This document shows, one piece after another, positions 47,701-56,393 of a stretch of 64,000 nt of DNA; the first letter of the stretch is position 1; each line of letters begins with the position of its first letter. Source of the stretch: Hyalella azteca (Eukaryota; Arthropoda; Malacostraca; Amphipoda; Hyalellidae); NCBI RefSeq assembly GCF_000764305.2, contig NW_025946592.1:1-64000 (forward strand). The letters are read 5' to 3'. A model generated the notes under the pieces. It had not been told where the DNA came from, did no database searches, and saw only the letters and a program-made list of their open reading frames with translations. The translations under genes and the position numbers were made by a program.

Positions 47701-50054
47701 CGTGCAATTGCGGGCAACTTCACGTGCAATTGCGGGCAACTTCACGTGCAATTGCGGGTAACTTCACGTGCAATTGCGGGCAACAAACTTCACGTGTAAT
47801 TGCGGGCAACTTCACGTGTAATTGCGGGTAACTTCACGTGCAATTGCGGGTAGCTTCACATTGTGGGACACAGTTTCAATTTGATCGAGTTTATCGACTA
47901 ATGTGATTTATACGCCAAATATCAGCGTTGTCTAAGTATTAGCAACAAATGAATATCTGTAATTCATTTATATTGCTATTTGACGATCCATAAAGTGTTG
48001 ATATTAATGCTGTTATTTGCTTTCAGATTCTGGCGTACCGACGGCAGAATGAAGAGCAGCAGCAACAAGAGCACCAGCAGGAGGACCTGGGGAGTGCTGG
48101 GGGTGACGAGGACATGATGCCTCCCCTACCTCCTCCTCCCCCCGGTCTGGGTGGCCCCTCTCATGAGGGAAATGTGAGTCACGTTATAGCTAACGTCTCA
48201 GTATTTCTTGAAAAACTAAATTTTAGTTATCGTTTCGGTGTTAGTGAGTTTTTGGATAAAGGAAAATTGATGTTTTAGGAATTTTCTAAAACTGATGAAT
48301 CGTAGCATTTGTTTTATCGTCTTCATTTTTTACAGATTCCTTAAGCAATTTGCAATCATATTTCTTACAAGTTTTTTTTTATATGTTTCTCACAGGTTCA
48401 AATCGTACTCTAAGATGATCGCAAATTTATATTTATTCTTTAATTGGCTTATTAATTTCATAATAATAGTGCATAATAATCGATCATAACGTAGACCGTG
48501 TGTTGTATTCGCACCATTGATGTCAATGACACACGTCTTCCACCAGGACTCGAAGGTTCACGACGACGTTGCTATCCACCGCAGCGACTCTGCCTCCACC
48601 ACCACCTCGTCCACCGCAACCAACCACCAGCCCGACCAGTCAACCTCGTCAACCAACACCGCCACCAATCAGTCAGAACCAGACGGTCGAAACAGGTTGG
48701 CAGCTCTTCTGTCACTACTATTTTATGCAAGTGAACAAGGAATACTGTTCAACTTAGATTTACAAATCTGGGAACACGCATTAAAGATTTGGTCTAAAAT
48801 TGAGGTCTAATGCATCTACACTTTTTTCATCATTGCATCTGTATCTCCATGGAATGAGTCTTTCGGTGAAATAATTCTTTTTTTATTACATTAGAGAAAT
48901 CATAGGATGCAAAAATTTGTCGTGAAATTTTTTTATATTAGAGACTTAACTTCTAAATATTTACCGACCACCGTTTTAAGCTTCGTTTGTGTTTTTATTG
49001 TTAATTTCATTGCCTCTTCCTCCTGTCGAGCTTTATTACATTTTTCTTACCTAAAGTAACCACTCCGTGAAAAAAAACGCATTGACTAATTTGTTTCCGC
49101 AGGTGCGGCAGCGACGATGACCTGACGCAGCTCCCTGCAGACCCGAGCAACTTCCCGTCGTATCCGCGGCCTCTGCGCGCCCAGAGTCTCGGTGGCGGCG
49201 GCGCTGCGCTGTACGCGGACTCAACGGTTGTGATCCGCCGACAACGAGCTTTGACCCGCGACCTGCAGCCGCCCGTGGACCCAATCTACGGGTCCCGCAG
49301 CCACACTTCCTTCAAGGAAGAGACCCTCTATGGCACCCGGGGTGGGGTCGAGTCAATCAAGGAGGAGGAGGACGACAAAGACGAGATGTGCTCGGCGGAC
49401 TTGGTGGCGCGGGCGCAGAATGCGGCCAACAGCCAGCAGTACGGCAACAGCTCGTCAGGGTCTGTGGGCTACCACACAGCCAGCAACAGCTCTGGCAGCA
49501 GCTCCCCTATACCTCCCCCATCTTCTGCTCCCGGCTTGGCAACCCCACCTCCCCCAATGGCTCCTCTCTATCCAAGCCACGGAACATACGGCCACTCTGG
49601 ACGTAGCCCCCACCACAGCATATACGGTCAGACGACAGCTCAGCCCCACAGCTTGTACGGTCAGACGTCGATGCACCACAACATATATGGCAGGACGGCA
49701 CAAAATAAACTTCCACAAGCACCACAAATTCCCTTACCGCCCATTCCTCAAGGCTCGATTCCTGGCAACCTCCGCTATGGTGCGAATCCGAACTCGTGTG
49801 ACGACGGCCATTTCCCGCCTCCTCCTCTATCTTCCCCTAGCCCTCTCTCCCCTCCCCCTGGGGACCTATACCCGACAAGTAGCTTGGCTAACAGCAGGTT
49901 TGCCGGTGGAGGGATGGGAGGCGGTGGGGGACGGGCAGTTGTTGTTGGGAGGAGCTCAAGTCTTCGTTTCACGCCCGGCACACCACCCCGACACTTCACC
50001 AACTCCTTACCCCACGTACTGCCCCGCAACTCCCACTACAACACTGGCGTGTAG
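24701..50054 (+). CDS. tinc: Protein tincar orthologue (multi-pass membrane protein), eleven exons found, at least one missing
   Basis: Tincar is an arthropod multi-pass membrane protein first described in Drosophila, expressed in cardioblasts and other tissues; its biochemical role is unknown. Coding exons seen: 24701-25110, 42905-43556, 43933-44050, 44730-44918, 45153-45365, 45849-46067, 46518-46618, 47461-47644, 48027-48173, 48547-48695, 49103-50054. All junctions from 42905 on keep phase. They total 3334 nt, about 1110 residues. Seven hydrophobic segments are visible: two in exon 1, one across 43490-43950, one at 43980-44050, one in exon 44730, two in exon 45153. Drosophila Tincar has eight, so the lost exon probably carries the other. 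Family signatures: LPWPEDE...LNAY, KVGNFANDGFQLG, FKLRVTVARA followed by S-I-K-L-V-N-D-V. The C-terminal half is acidic, Gln/Pro/Ser-rich and disordered. Start: an in-frame stop at 24644 precedes the first ATG. Confidence 0.85.
25490..25645 (-). mobile_element. Truncated copy of the 45.48-kb piggyBac-like MITE
   Basis: Reverse complement of the left two thirds of the element at 45483-45803, starting at the same CCCTCTACCGCC terminus next to TTAA (about 25642-25645). The other terminus is absent. Confidence 0.7.
25888..26417. repeat. 16-bp minisatellite (TGTGACCTGTACTCAG)
   Basis: About 33 units with C/T and A/G variants (GTACTCGG, ATACTCAG). It stops abruptly two bases before a synthetic adapter sequence. 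Confidence 0.95.
26419..26456. other. Synthetic sequence: back-to-back Tn5 mosaic ends (mate-pair junction adapter)
   Basis: CTGTCTCTTATACACATCT (26419-26437) is followed directly by its exact reverse complement (26438-26456). This is the 19-bp Tn5 transposase mosaic end used in Nextera libraries, and the head-to-head pair is the Nextera mate-pair circularisation junction. It is a library artefact left in the assembly, so the sequences on either side may not be neighbours in the genome. Confidence 0.95.
26457..26562. repeat. 26-bp minisatellite (GCACCTCGCCACTGCACTGAATCACT)
   Basis: Four near-identical 26-bp units directly after the adapter; described here by their parts GCACCTCGCCACTGC and ACTGAATCACT. 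Confidence 0.9.
26690..26960. repeat. Degenerate GTGCTGTGTGCTGGGCTGT repeat
   Basis: Irregular units rich in TGTGCTG and TGGGCTGT. Open frames on both strands are repeat artefacts. Confidence 0.75.
27407..27516. repeat. 30-bp minisatellite (GTAGGAGTAGGACGTAATGT)
   Basis: Four units, each GTAGGAGTAGGACGTAATGT plus AGGGCATGAT. Confidence 0.9.
27520..31820. other. Intronic sequence without recognised genes
   Basis: This lies inside the first tincar intron. It includes a purine-rich stretch (27560-27900) and unremarkable AT-rich DNA. Open frames such as 30057-30473 (138 codons) carry no recognised motif. Confidence 0.5.
31940..32270. repeat. Two diverged copies of an AT-rich dispersed repeat ending in (CAGA)n
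   Basis: Both 31960-32065 and 32125-32268 contain GCAAAATTTCAGATC...AAGTGT(G/A)T...AAGATTTGTAG. The second ends in a pure CAGA tract (32233-32268), as seen at the 3' ends of some invertebrate RTE-type or SINE elements (inference). Confidence 0.55.
32400..32540. repeat. Dispersed repeat, inverted relative to 34858-34990
   Basis: The reverse complement shares GGCC(G/A)ATTTCTCGTC(T/C)GTGATTGG and CTGACGAAGTTAC blocks with the segment after the 34.7-kb array. Confidence 0.6.
32917..33110. repeat. 31-bp minisatellite (CAATTCGCCTGTCCCCTCAG)
   Basis: About six units made of CAATTCGCCTGTCCCCTCAG and TCGCCCCTCA, one truncated. Confidence 0.9.
34394..34540. repeat. 41-bp minisatellite with a hairpin in each unit
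   Basis: Units start at 34394, 34435, 34476 and 34517 (the last partial). Each holds CACCACA and, eight to ten bases on, TGTGGTG, so every unit can fold into a stem-loop. Confidence 0.9.
34692..34858. repeat. 18-bp minisatellite related to the 5.26-kb array
   Basis: About nine units of AAGTACACGTAGCGCCCT, one base class away from AAGTACACGTAGCGGCCT in the array at 5500-5759. It is the same repeat family at a second locus. Confidence 0.9.
34990..36520. other. Intronic sequence, nothing recognised
   Basis: AT-rich, no domain-bearing frame and no clear repeat. Confidence 0.5.
36529..36947. repeat. 17-bp minisatellite (TGATGGCCGTGCTGCAC)
   Basis: About 24-25 units of ATGGCCGTGCTGC(A/G)CTG with CTAATGG variants. 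Overlapping frames in both orientations are artefacts. Confidence 0.95.
37696..37872. repeat. 63-bp tandem repeat
   Basis: TTAATGTGCCGCACTGCATT recurs at 63-bp spacing three times, with the intervening ATAGATCATAgAGTAAC segment. Confidence 0.9.
38498..38738. repeat. 15-bp minisatellite (TCATGTGCAGCTGCC)
   Basis: About 16 units. It reads as AASCA or HVQLP repeats in alternative frames. Four overlapping ORFs are artefacts. Confidence 0.95.
38872..39040 (-). repeat. 24-bp minisatellite, minus-strand frame with a Lys/Glu-rich octapeptide
   Basis: Six units of TTGTCCTCCTTGGCTG plus an eight-base variable part. On the minus strand a short ATG-led frame reads MSRSAVPLSMEDKKSSAKED and then repeats of the type NKPSAKED before a stop. 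The repeat resembles low-complexity Lys-rich tails, but the frame is only about 55 codons and has no splice signals, so it is recorded as a repeat. Confidence 0.7.
39300..41820. other. Intronic sequence, nothing recognised
   Basis: Includes a C-rich tract (39330-39390) and a block at 40370-40620 with repeated (G)GAGGGRTSCGTAAACTTT words and TAAT-type homeodomain-like sites (TTATAATTCAATTAATGG at about 40393). It could hold tincar enhancers; that is speculation. Confidence 0.4.
41824..42854. mobile_element. Nonautonomous DNA transposon with about 27-bp terminal inverted repeats
   Basis: The ends are CTAAAGGCCCGTTTACACTA and, in reverse complement, CTAAAGGCCCGTTCACACTA. The 1.03-kb interior has no transposase. 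A 15-bp-arm hairpin (AAGCGCATGCAGAGG, 42766-42780, with its complement at 42791-42805) lies near the right end, and the word GCGCTTTGA is repeated near both ends. The superfamily is not clear from the termini. Confidence 0.8.
42905..43556 (+). CDS. tinc: tincar coding exon (cytoplasmic or luminal loop and start of a membrane segment)
   Basis: After TTTTCCGCAG the frame reads EIWTTDLHLFVPHDDRIAVL, matching the tincar segment that follows the third membrane helix. A Ser/Pro-rich loop leads to LLLWRGLIWRPVSPEFLNFV and LALLFYAIR. Ends in phase 2 at ATCAG|GTAAAT. Confidence 0.85.
43933..44050 (+). CDS. tinc: tincar coding exon, ends at a GC donor
   Basis: YPSVFWSSNKAFSLLFSLQM continues the membrane segment, and AATGLHCVLLSCAFSILYK is the next. 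The only donor keeping the frame with 44730 is AAG|GCAAGC, a GC-AG intron. Confidence 0.85.
44649..44710. repeat. (CTAA)n array next to a 3' splice site
   Basis: About 15 uninterrupted CTAA units ending 19 nt before the acceptor AG of the tincar exon at 44730. Every unit contains CTAAC, the ideal metazoan branch-point word. Confidence 0.95.
44730..44918 (+). CDS. tinc: tincar coding exon
   Basis: 63 codons, phase 0 at both ends. Membrane helix LPVTVVLFVLTMFVLVLSC, then a basic segment FVCRSRQKYHIS. Donor TCC|GTGAGT. The acceptor is preceded by a CTAA tetranucleotide array. Confidence 0.85.
45153..45365 (+). CDS. tinc: tincar coding exon with the last two membrane helices
   Basis: 71 codons, phase 0 at both ends. 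Helices GLTVLVLQCVTCGPLIW and YITLITVISTIAHIFAWIA. Donor AAG|GTAAGT. Confidence 0.85.
45483..45803. mobile_element. piggyBac-like MITE with internal 76-bp duplication
   Basis: The termini are (A)CCCTCTACCG and CGGTAGAGGG, flanked by TTAA on both sides (45479-45482 and 45804-45807). TTAA target sites and a CCC start are hallmarks of piggyBac-type elements. A segment containing AGGACGTTTGTACGCAACAG occurs twice in tandem within it. It lies in a tincar intron. A truncated copy lies at 25490-25645. Confidence 0.7.
45849..46067 (+). CDS. tinc: tincar coding exon, start of the cytoplasmic tail
   Basis: 73 codons. NKWVFKLRVTVARACVSSSR followed by SIKLVNDVELL is a conserved tincar block. The donor CATCAG|GTTAGA is the first of four tandem copies. 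Confidence 0.85.
46053..46246. repeat. 45-bp minisatellite that duplicates a tincar splice donor
   Basis: Four 45-bp units start in the last codons of the exon ending at 46067 and extend into the intron. Each carries GCATCAG|GTTAGA or GTTAAA, giving potential donors at 46068, 46113, 46158 and 46203. The frame stays open through all units. Confidence 0.9.
46518..46618 (+). CDS. tinc: tincar coding exon
   Basis: After GCCTCAG: AAGDSNIYWHRPDPPTLSPR and onwards. Ends in phase 2 at GGG|GTACGT. Confidence 0.75.
47222..47440. repeat. Degenerate 20-24-bp repeat (TGTATGGACCTGCCATTGTA)
   Basis: Nine or so units containing GGACCTG(C/T)CA, ending about 20 nt before the tincar exon at 47461. Confidence 0.8.
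47461..47644 (+). CDS. tinc: tincar coding exon (tandem NAGNAG acceptor)
   Basis: After GTGCAG (or three bases later, CAGCAG): GSNPRKQQAGSPLSESEDD and on to YVDRKQ. Phase 2 in, phase 0 out, donor CAG|GTAACC. Confidence 0.8.
47681..47860. repeat. 22-bp minisatellite (CGTGCAATTGCGGGCAACTTCA)
   Basis: About eight units, described by CGTGCAATTGCGGG and (C/T)AACTTCA. It begins about 35 nt after a tincar donor. Confidence 0.9.
48027..48173 (+). CDS. tinc: tincar coding exon, Gln/Pro-rich
   Basis: 49 codons, phase 0. ILAYRRQNEEQQQQEHQQED, then MMPPLPPPPPGLGGP. Acceptor TTGCTTTCAG, donor AAT|GTGAGT. Confidence 0.8.
48547..48695 (+). CDS. tinc: tincar coding exon, Ser/Thr/Asn-rich
   Basis: DSKVHDDVAIHRSDSASTTT onward, ending at GRN plus two bases (phase 2). 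Acceptor CTTCCACCAG, donor ACAG|GTTGGC. Confidence 0.8.
49103..50054 (+). CDS. tinc: tincar last coding exon
   Basis: After TTGTTTCCGCAG: CGSDDDLTQLPADPSNFPSY through a disordered Pro/Ser/Gly-rich tail with repeated I/L-Y-G-Q/R-T motifs, ending HVLPRNSHYNTGV and TAG at 50052-50054. Confidence 0.85.
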
Positions 50055-50557
50055 TTCGGGGGTTTATTTTTCAGCAAAAATGTTTTCCTTATCAACTCTG
50101 GCATTGAGAATCGTCTCATTGAAAGAGTGCGATAAAAAAGGTGAATCATACAACACTTTACAGGTCCAACAAACTGCTCATCAACTGCGAGTTTGCTCAC
50201 CAGAAAACGTTGCCATTTTAAGGGAAATTGCTGTCCTCAGCTGGCGCTGAAGATATGAAAGCAGCGATGCAGCTACATCGTGAAGAAGCGCAGAAAATGA
50301 ACGTCGCATTCACGATGAGGCAAAACAGAGCATGAAGCTTTGGTCACGTGTGCGATAACATGAATATGGTTCTCTTAATTAAATGTCTTTTGTCAATCTG
50401 CTTTTCTAAAGGTAGGGCATGCCATTCTTGTAATATTCGCATTCTCAGCTGAAGCATCGAGAGGATCCCTATTGTATCTCTCTGCTCTAGGCAAAAGGAT
50501 CATAGCACACGCATATCACGACCTACTATATAAGTATAGTATATACTATACTATATA

Positions 50558-50563
50558 ATAAAG
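50558..50563 (+). terminator. Candidate poly(A) signal AATAAA for tincar
   Basis: First AATAAA after the tincar stop, 504 nt downstream, inside a palindromic ATAGTATATACTAT stretch. Later AATAAA words also exist, so the true end is unknown. Confidence 0.4.
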
Positions 50564-52499
50564 TTCACAGGGGCCGTGAGAAACATGTACGTTGAACGCT
50601 TGTGACTTATCAGTGCCAGTATTTGGTCTTTTGAATCTTATATTTGCCTTGCTTTGATAAAAATTAATAGTGTTCGAATTTTGTTAAAATAGGTTTCGGA
50701 AATTACACAAGGAAAGTTCAAGTATCTGCAGTTTTGTTCATTCGGATAGTTGTTGCAGGAGGGTTTTTCGAATCATGACTTATTCAACTGCGAAAAAATC
50801 TCGTTTTTTTACTGTAAAAAATCATTTTCCATCTCGGTTTATATTATGCACAAATTTACGTTTCGATATCTAGTAAAATAACGTTTATAATTGAAGCAAG
50901 ATGTCTTAATGTTGTAAGATTAGTGTACGTATTTGCTTAACCGTTTTGATTGAGAACTCAAGTTGTGTTATGGCGGAACATTCGTGCAATGTATCACCGC
51001 ACGGCGATGTTGAAGCAAAACGGTTGTGAACAAACTCTACCGTTCGACGGATTCCTCAAATTACTTAAATGCATTTACGCGCCTCTAATTCACGAAAAAT
51101 AAAAAGACATGCATATTTATAAGAGATGCAAGTTTTTATAGTTACTACCTTGGTGCTCAAATGGCAATGTTAACGTATTTTGAGACTTCAGTCAGAAATT
51201 TAGTTTTTTGCTTGATGTGCTACGCGTTACTCGACTGGTGCCGATATGATTTACTGTCGGAGGCTAGTGTTAAGCCACTGTTGGTTTCTCTACACGAATG
51301 CCTTCTATTTAGTTAGTTTGCGGCTCTGCTACAGCCGAACTTGTTGATTGTACCTGATATTTTATAATTTTATAAGAGTTTTGTACGGCCCAATACTTGT
51401 TGTAGTCCTGAGTAGTTGTAGTTGTAGTCCCCCTTTATTTTGCCTGAGTGAGGTAATTTGTATGTGTCTCTTTGGGTTGAAACAACTCGTATTCAAGTAC
51501 CCCGGTCAGGGCGAACATGTATCACCCGTTGGGGGGTTTATCTCGACGTCGTTTCTGGGGCTTTTCGATCTCGTCATGAATTACTGCCGTTGGTAATTTT
51601 TGAGGCTGAGCTCCAGCTGTGCTCACTAATATAAGTAGCTTTGGTTTATCTCCATTGTTCATGGGAGCTTTAGAAAGCGAGAGCACCCTTTACATCATTA
51701 CAGTGTACGCTAAAAAATCTACTCTAAATTGCATCAAATGGTGACATCTTGTAAATGTCTCTCTAACACATAAGATGTTTCAAATGGTTAAAAATCAATG
51801 TAAAAATTATTAATTCACTGAAACAAAAAGTTATTCTGAACTTAATTTCAATGTGTTATTTGAAAAGTTGAAATACATTGCAAAGAACGAAAGGGTGAGC
51901 TGGGCTCTGTGAACTCTACGCGTCATATCTCATACCTCTTGAAATATCGAATTCTTCATATCGAAGTTGTAAATAACAAATCGAAAACTTCTGCATCAAC
52001 TATTTTAAATCGCATTTACTGTACAAAAATATCATTCTAAACTGAAGTCGAGTAACTGCTAACGGTTAAATTGTCATAAACGATGTATCCAAACCTTGTA
52101 TGCATGCAGTATATGAATGAATGCTCTAGCATGAATGCACGAATTATTCCGTGTATTGAGGACGACCGAATTGTTCTCGCCTCGCTTCTGCTTTGTAAAT
52201 GCTTGCTTGGTGGTAAGGGCAGCTCTTTTGTTATGTCAGTTCGATGCATGACAACGAATTATCGAAATCTGCTTAGAAAATGTCAAATATTGTTGAACGT
52301 TTCTTAGTAGCTAAAATCTAAAAACTTTCATTCGCTGAATCACATAACTTGTGAAATCGTCATTAAGCTTCAGTACCACCGAGAGAGTCAAATAGCACGT
52401 CGCTACTTTGCTCAGAATTTCAATAATACGTCATTATTTTGCCCAAAATTTCAATAAAACGTCACCATTTCGTTCAATATTCACCATCATTGAAACAGT

Positions 52500-52621
52500 T
52501 AACTTTTCTTCCAGCGTTTCACTAGTAACCAAGAGATCAATGTCTTCGCCTGGTAGGCTATAACTTTTCTTCCAGCGTCTCAATAGTAACCAAAATATCA
52601 ATGTCTTCGCCTGGTAGGCTA
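52500..52621. repeat. Tandem duplication of about 60 bp
   Basis: AACTTTTCTTCCAGCGT...CTTCGCCTGGTAGGCTA occurs twice back to back with a few substitutions. Confidence 0.9.
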
Positions 52622-52627
52622 TGTACG

Positions 52628-52819
52628 CTATAATGACTCTGCTTTAGCTCTTCGTATCGCTTCCTGTGCTTCTGTGTCCGTACGCTGAGAAGATGAATGG
52701 GTCATCTTGTCTAAATCGTGACATACTTTCTTACCCACAGCTTGAGCAGTAAAGCTAAACCGGGTTGGGGTGACCCACACCTTGGCAAAACGTGTATCGC
52801 TATTTAGACAAAGACTCAC
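52628..52819 (-). CDS. Unrecognised protein-like open frame
   Basis: The frame reads SDTRFAKVWVTPTRFSFTAQ, then AVGKKVCHDLDKMTHSSSQR and a helical end TEAQEAIRRAKAESL with a stop. The composition is balanced and non-repetitive, unlike most frames nearby. No family was recognised. It could be an exon of a minus-strand gene, a decayed transposon, or chance. Confidence 0.2.
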   Translation of the reverse strand: MSLCLNSDTRFAKVWVTPTRFSFTAQAVGKKVCHDLDKMTHSSSQRTDTEAQEAIRRAKAESL

Positions 52820-55104
52820 TCATTCATCTGTGTGCGGCTGACGACGTTAACGTGCTTAAGAGTGTAAAGTGGCGAACAATAGCTTGTTTTGGGGCCTTTT
52901 TCTATTAGTTGGTCACTTATTGTCTACTGCGTGACAATTTTTGCATAAAATTGACATCTCTCTCCAACTGAAAAGCCTTCTTAAACAAGCTCCTCTTTGC
53001 CACTTATGATATTGTCGTTTGCCTTCTTCTTATTCCCTCTTCTTGTTCAAGGCAAATAATTTTAGGCGTATTTAAAAGCGGGAAACACGAGTCAATGCGA
53101 CGCATCTCTACCGTCCTTTCTATTCGCAGTAACAACGCTAGATTTATTATTGTCTTGGAATGGAAACGGAAGGAGTTCAGTAGAAATTTAGCATGACTGG
53201 AAAAGATGGAAGTCGTTGCAAAAATTTCCTCAACTATGTACGTTACTGCAAAAGTTTATTTTTTCTATGTAACCATTAAAATGCTGAATTTATTTGGATC
53301 TCAAATGTATTGTATCAGGAGTATCTTGGCTGATTGATATGGAGAAAGTTGATTCTAGTCACTCCCAGTATATACGAGTAAACGTTTTTCACTACCGATA
53401 TTAACCACGAAGCAGTTTAATTTCTTTATTAATCTAATTTGTTGAAAATAGCTTACTCTGGAATTTTCATTATTTATTTACAGGAAAACTCTAGCTTACA
53501 AAGTTAATATTAAAATTCAGTTCTACATTATTCAGATCAATTAAGAACGAGTGTTTGCTCCCACGAGGGTGGGACGTGAAAAGATTCCGTGAGCGGAAAC
53601 GAATTTGCTTCTGGTGCTTCAACGGACGCGTGGCATTACTGTGTATAAGAGACTTAGCTTAATATTAGATACGTTCGTGTTTCTTAGGTGTATTCTTATC
53701 CTCAATCTGCTTTAGGGGCTACATTCTCAAAAATTATTTCGAAGAGCAATAATTCTATGATTACATTCAATTTAATTTAAACGTTACTGTATTGCATTCA
53801 TTTGATATCCTGCAGATATTTGCAGATTTGATTTCATTTGATATCCTGCAGCATCTCTTTGAATTGAGGAAAGCTCATGTCAATAATCTCAGGTATACAC
53901 ACAAAGCAATAAAAGAACCGAGCAGTTAGAACCGCGCCTTAATGTCACATTTAGACATCAGCGTTATGCAGGCATCACAGAAACATTAACGGACGATGTT
54001 TAATTGCCAGCACTTATTAAATGAAGAGAAATAATTTACACTGTCCACAAAATGCCAGTCAGTAATTGCGATCAAGGAGAGAAAGAATTCCAGTCAACAT
54101 CAAAGCAGAGACGCTCAGTCAAATATTACCGTCTGAAGTGGACCTGCTGCAAAACAAAACCCCTCGGCACTACTTGACGCTTTTCAGTGTTCAGGCTTGG
54201 TTTGAATAGTTTATTATACTAAGAAATCAATGCCCAAAAAAATTAGATAAAGCTGTTTTTTTTGGTCTTGGCTCTGTGTTAGATCTAAAATTGAAATCCG
54301 CTGCATCAACAATAAAAACAAAATAGCAACGAAAAATCAACCACTTGTACAGCAAGAGAAAAGTGTTGGTTATAGCTAAGAATAAAATCACTGCAAGCTT
54401 ACACCACTTAAACTACTTAAAATTAGAGTTACACAACATGAATAGAAATAGAAGCAAAAACGAACACATGTAGCACTGAGTAGAACAACGAATCGTTTCA
54501 CGTTGAGAATAGATAGGGGCCGAACCTTCCCATGTGAAATAAAAAAGACGACTTAGATAACTCGAGTAAAACGTAGATGACATCGCAGACGTTAATGTGC
54601 GATGTACATGTGTGGCTTCAACAAATGCCAGTAAAGGTCAGATCATAAAGAAAACATGGTTTATAAATAATCTCTCATCGCGAGGAAATCGCTGGTCGTG
54701 GTAGGGGACATTCGAGTGGCTTCTGAACTCAAGAGTGAGTCAAGTGGTCCTAATAGCAAAATACTTTAATTATTCACGACGAACTAAAACTATAATACCT
54801 TAAGTTGTTGGTTAAGAATTCCTAATCACAGTTAGTAATTTGGTATATAAATAATATGAAATTAATTATTAGCTCTAAGAGACGTTGTTTCACAATCCGT
54901 GATAAATTGAAGTCCCGAGAAAATTGAAATTCGTCTCGAATTAAAAAACAATGAAATCACAATCTGAGATGAGAATTGGAGTTAAAAGAACACTTAATCA
55001 ACAAGCAGTATGAACAGAGAAACTTAAAACAAGTCTATTGCACTATACACAAATAATGGCTGGTTAGCACAGCATTGGTCGGTAACTTGTAAGAAATGAA
55101 ATAA

Positions 55105-55117
55105 TATTCAAGTCAAA
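55105..55117. repeat. Target-site duplication (left) of the LINE at 55118-55873
   Basis: TATTCAAGTCAAA, identical to 55874-55886 on the far side of the LINE. Confidence 0.85.
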
Positions 55118-55873
55118 GTAGTAGTAGTAGTAGTAGATTTACTAGCGCTTCAGATAGCTATCTATTTCGCGCCGGAGGTGAGATCTTCAGTTACGTCAAA
55201 GATGTTTGGTTTCTTCCGTCTTCAAGGCTTATAGCCTGATCCATTTTAGGCGCAGGGGCTGGGCGGTAGATTCCCTGCTCATGGAGCGAGGGTCCGCTCC
55301 GACTTCATGTATCAACTGATTTCAACTCCGGCACAAGTTTAGTGAGGCCTGGTCTAGGTGATGGGACGGTGCACTTATAGTCTCGCTAAAGGCGGTGGTG
55401 CAAGTGCATATGACCGACAGGCGGTGACGTTACGGGGTCATGCTAAATCTCCGGCAGCAGGTTGCATTCCATCAGGTATCGTCTAAGGTTATCGGTTTCG
55501 AAGTTACTTCGCCGGTCCTCTCGCAGCATTCTAGTGAGCATCTCGTCATGATCAAGGGCGGATGTGTTGGGGTAGCAGTTTTGTCGGATGTCGTTGTGGT
55601 TAGGGCACTCCGCCAAGACATGCAGAACTGTCAGGGGCACCAGGCAGTCGTCACAATATGGTATAGGGCGTCGCTCAATCAGGTAGCCATGGGTGAGGCG
55701 CGTATGGCCAATCCTCAGTCTACACAGCGCTATCTCCATTTGTCGAGATCTCTGATAAGATGAGCTCCATGTTGTTACACTGTCCTTGATTGTTCTCAGT
55801 TTATTGTTTCTCGTGTTCAGCCACAGCTCGCGCCATATGTGGTGAACGCTCAAAGTCAAAAAAGTCGGGTGGG
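55118..55873 (-). mobile_element. 5'-truncated I-clade-type LINE, C-terminal end of ORF2
   Basis: The minus frame from about 55850 to the stop at 55443 includes IWRELWLNTRNNKLRTIKDS, then LCRLRIGHTRLTHGYLI, then a C-x2-C...H-x3-H-x3-C type end (YCDDCLVPLTVLHVLAEC). This is the segment that follows RNase H in I/Jockey-related LINEs. The 3' end is a (TAC)n tail (55118-55136 on the plus strand as GTA repeats). Thirteen-base target-site duplications flank it, so it is a clean target-primed insertion. Confidence 0.8.
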
Positions 55874-55886
55874 TATTCAAGTCAAA
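55874..55886. repeat. Target-site duplication (right)
   Basis: TATTCAAGTCAAA, matching 55105-55117. Confidence 0.85.
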
Positions 55887-55904
55887 AAGTCGGGTGGGCG
55901 CCAC

Positions 55905-56163
55905 TGGGAAGTTTGCAGCTTAGGTAGCCAGTTGCCCACACGTTGCAAAGAAATATTGCAAGAGCGACGCGCCGAGGCGAACGCACGGGGGCATAAATGC
56001 TGCACGCACTCAGAAAACATTGGATAGAATTTGAGTCGAGGGGAATTCGAATCAAGAGAGGCCACTGTGAGATCTCATAGAAACCCTGGACGTTCAAAAT
56101 TCCACTATGTCAATAAAATTTACTCGTACAAGTAGTGCACGAGTTCCTCCGAGAGATTTGCAG
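55905..56163 (-). other. 3' flank or 3' UTR of the lectin-glycosyltransferase gene
   Basis: Downstream of the stop at 56164-56166. Two minus frames here (up to 71 codons) overlap each other, lack an acceptor and have no motif. No clear AATAAA was found on the minus strand. Confidence 0.4.
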
Positions 56164-56393
56164 CTACGAGGTCTTGTACAAATGGTCCATCTGGTCTACG
56201 GAGAGGTTGGGGGCAACAACGAACTGGTCGTGACACTCGTGGGGATCACGAAGCCAGCAGGGCTCCGAGACGAGGCGCGCGGGAGCGGCGCAGGAGACGA
56301 TATCGCTGAGCCGCGCTGCCGAAGACGACATCATCGACGCTCTTGACACAGGCATTTTGGCGAGGAACATTCCTTCTAAGATATCCAGGAGAC
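56164..56393 (-). CDS. Lectin-GT31 gene, last coding exon
   Basis: LLDILEGMFLAKMPVSRASM through ECHDQFVVAPNLSVDQMDHL and YKTS, then TAG. The C-x2-Q-F/Y-x-V motif resembles the C-terminus of B3GALT6. The stretch before it is longer than usual, so the exact boundary with the preceding exon is less certain. Confidence 0.7.

Larger units (their letters stand above)
50570..55100. other. tincar 3' flank and unrecognised sequence
   Basis: AT-rich. It holds a 60-bp tandem duplication (52500-52621) and one protein-like minus frame (52628-52819). Otherwise no gene is seen. Confidence 0.5.

Noticed and set aside
49330..50250. 306-codon plus-strand frame overlapping the last tincar exon
   Set aside because: It is the shadow of the tincar frame 49103-50054, which is supported by upstream exons and phases.
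55877..56097. Extra C-terminal exon of the lectin-GT31 gene
   Set aside because: It lies after an in-frame stop, has overlapping alternative frames, and no acceptor or family motif.
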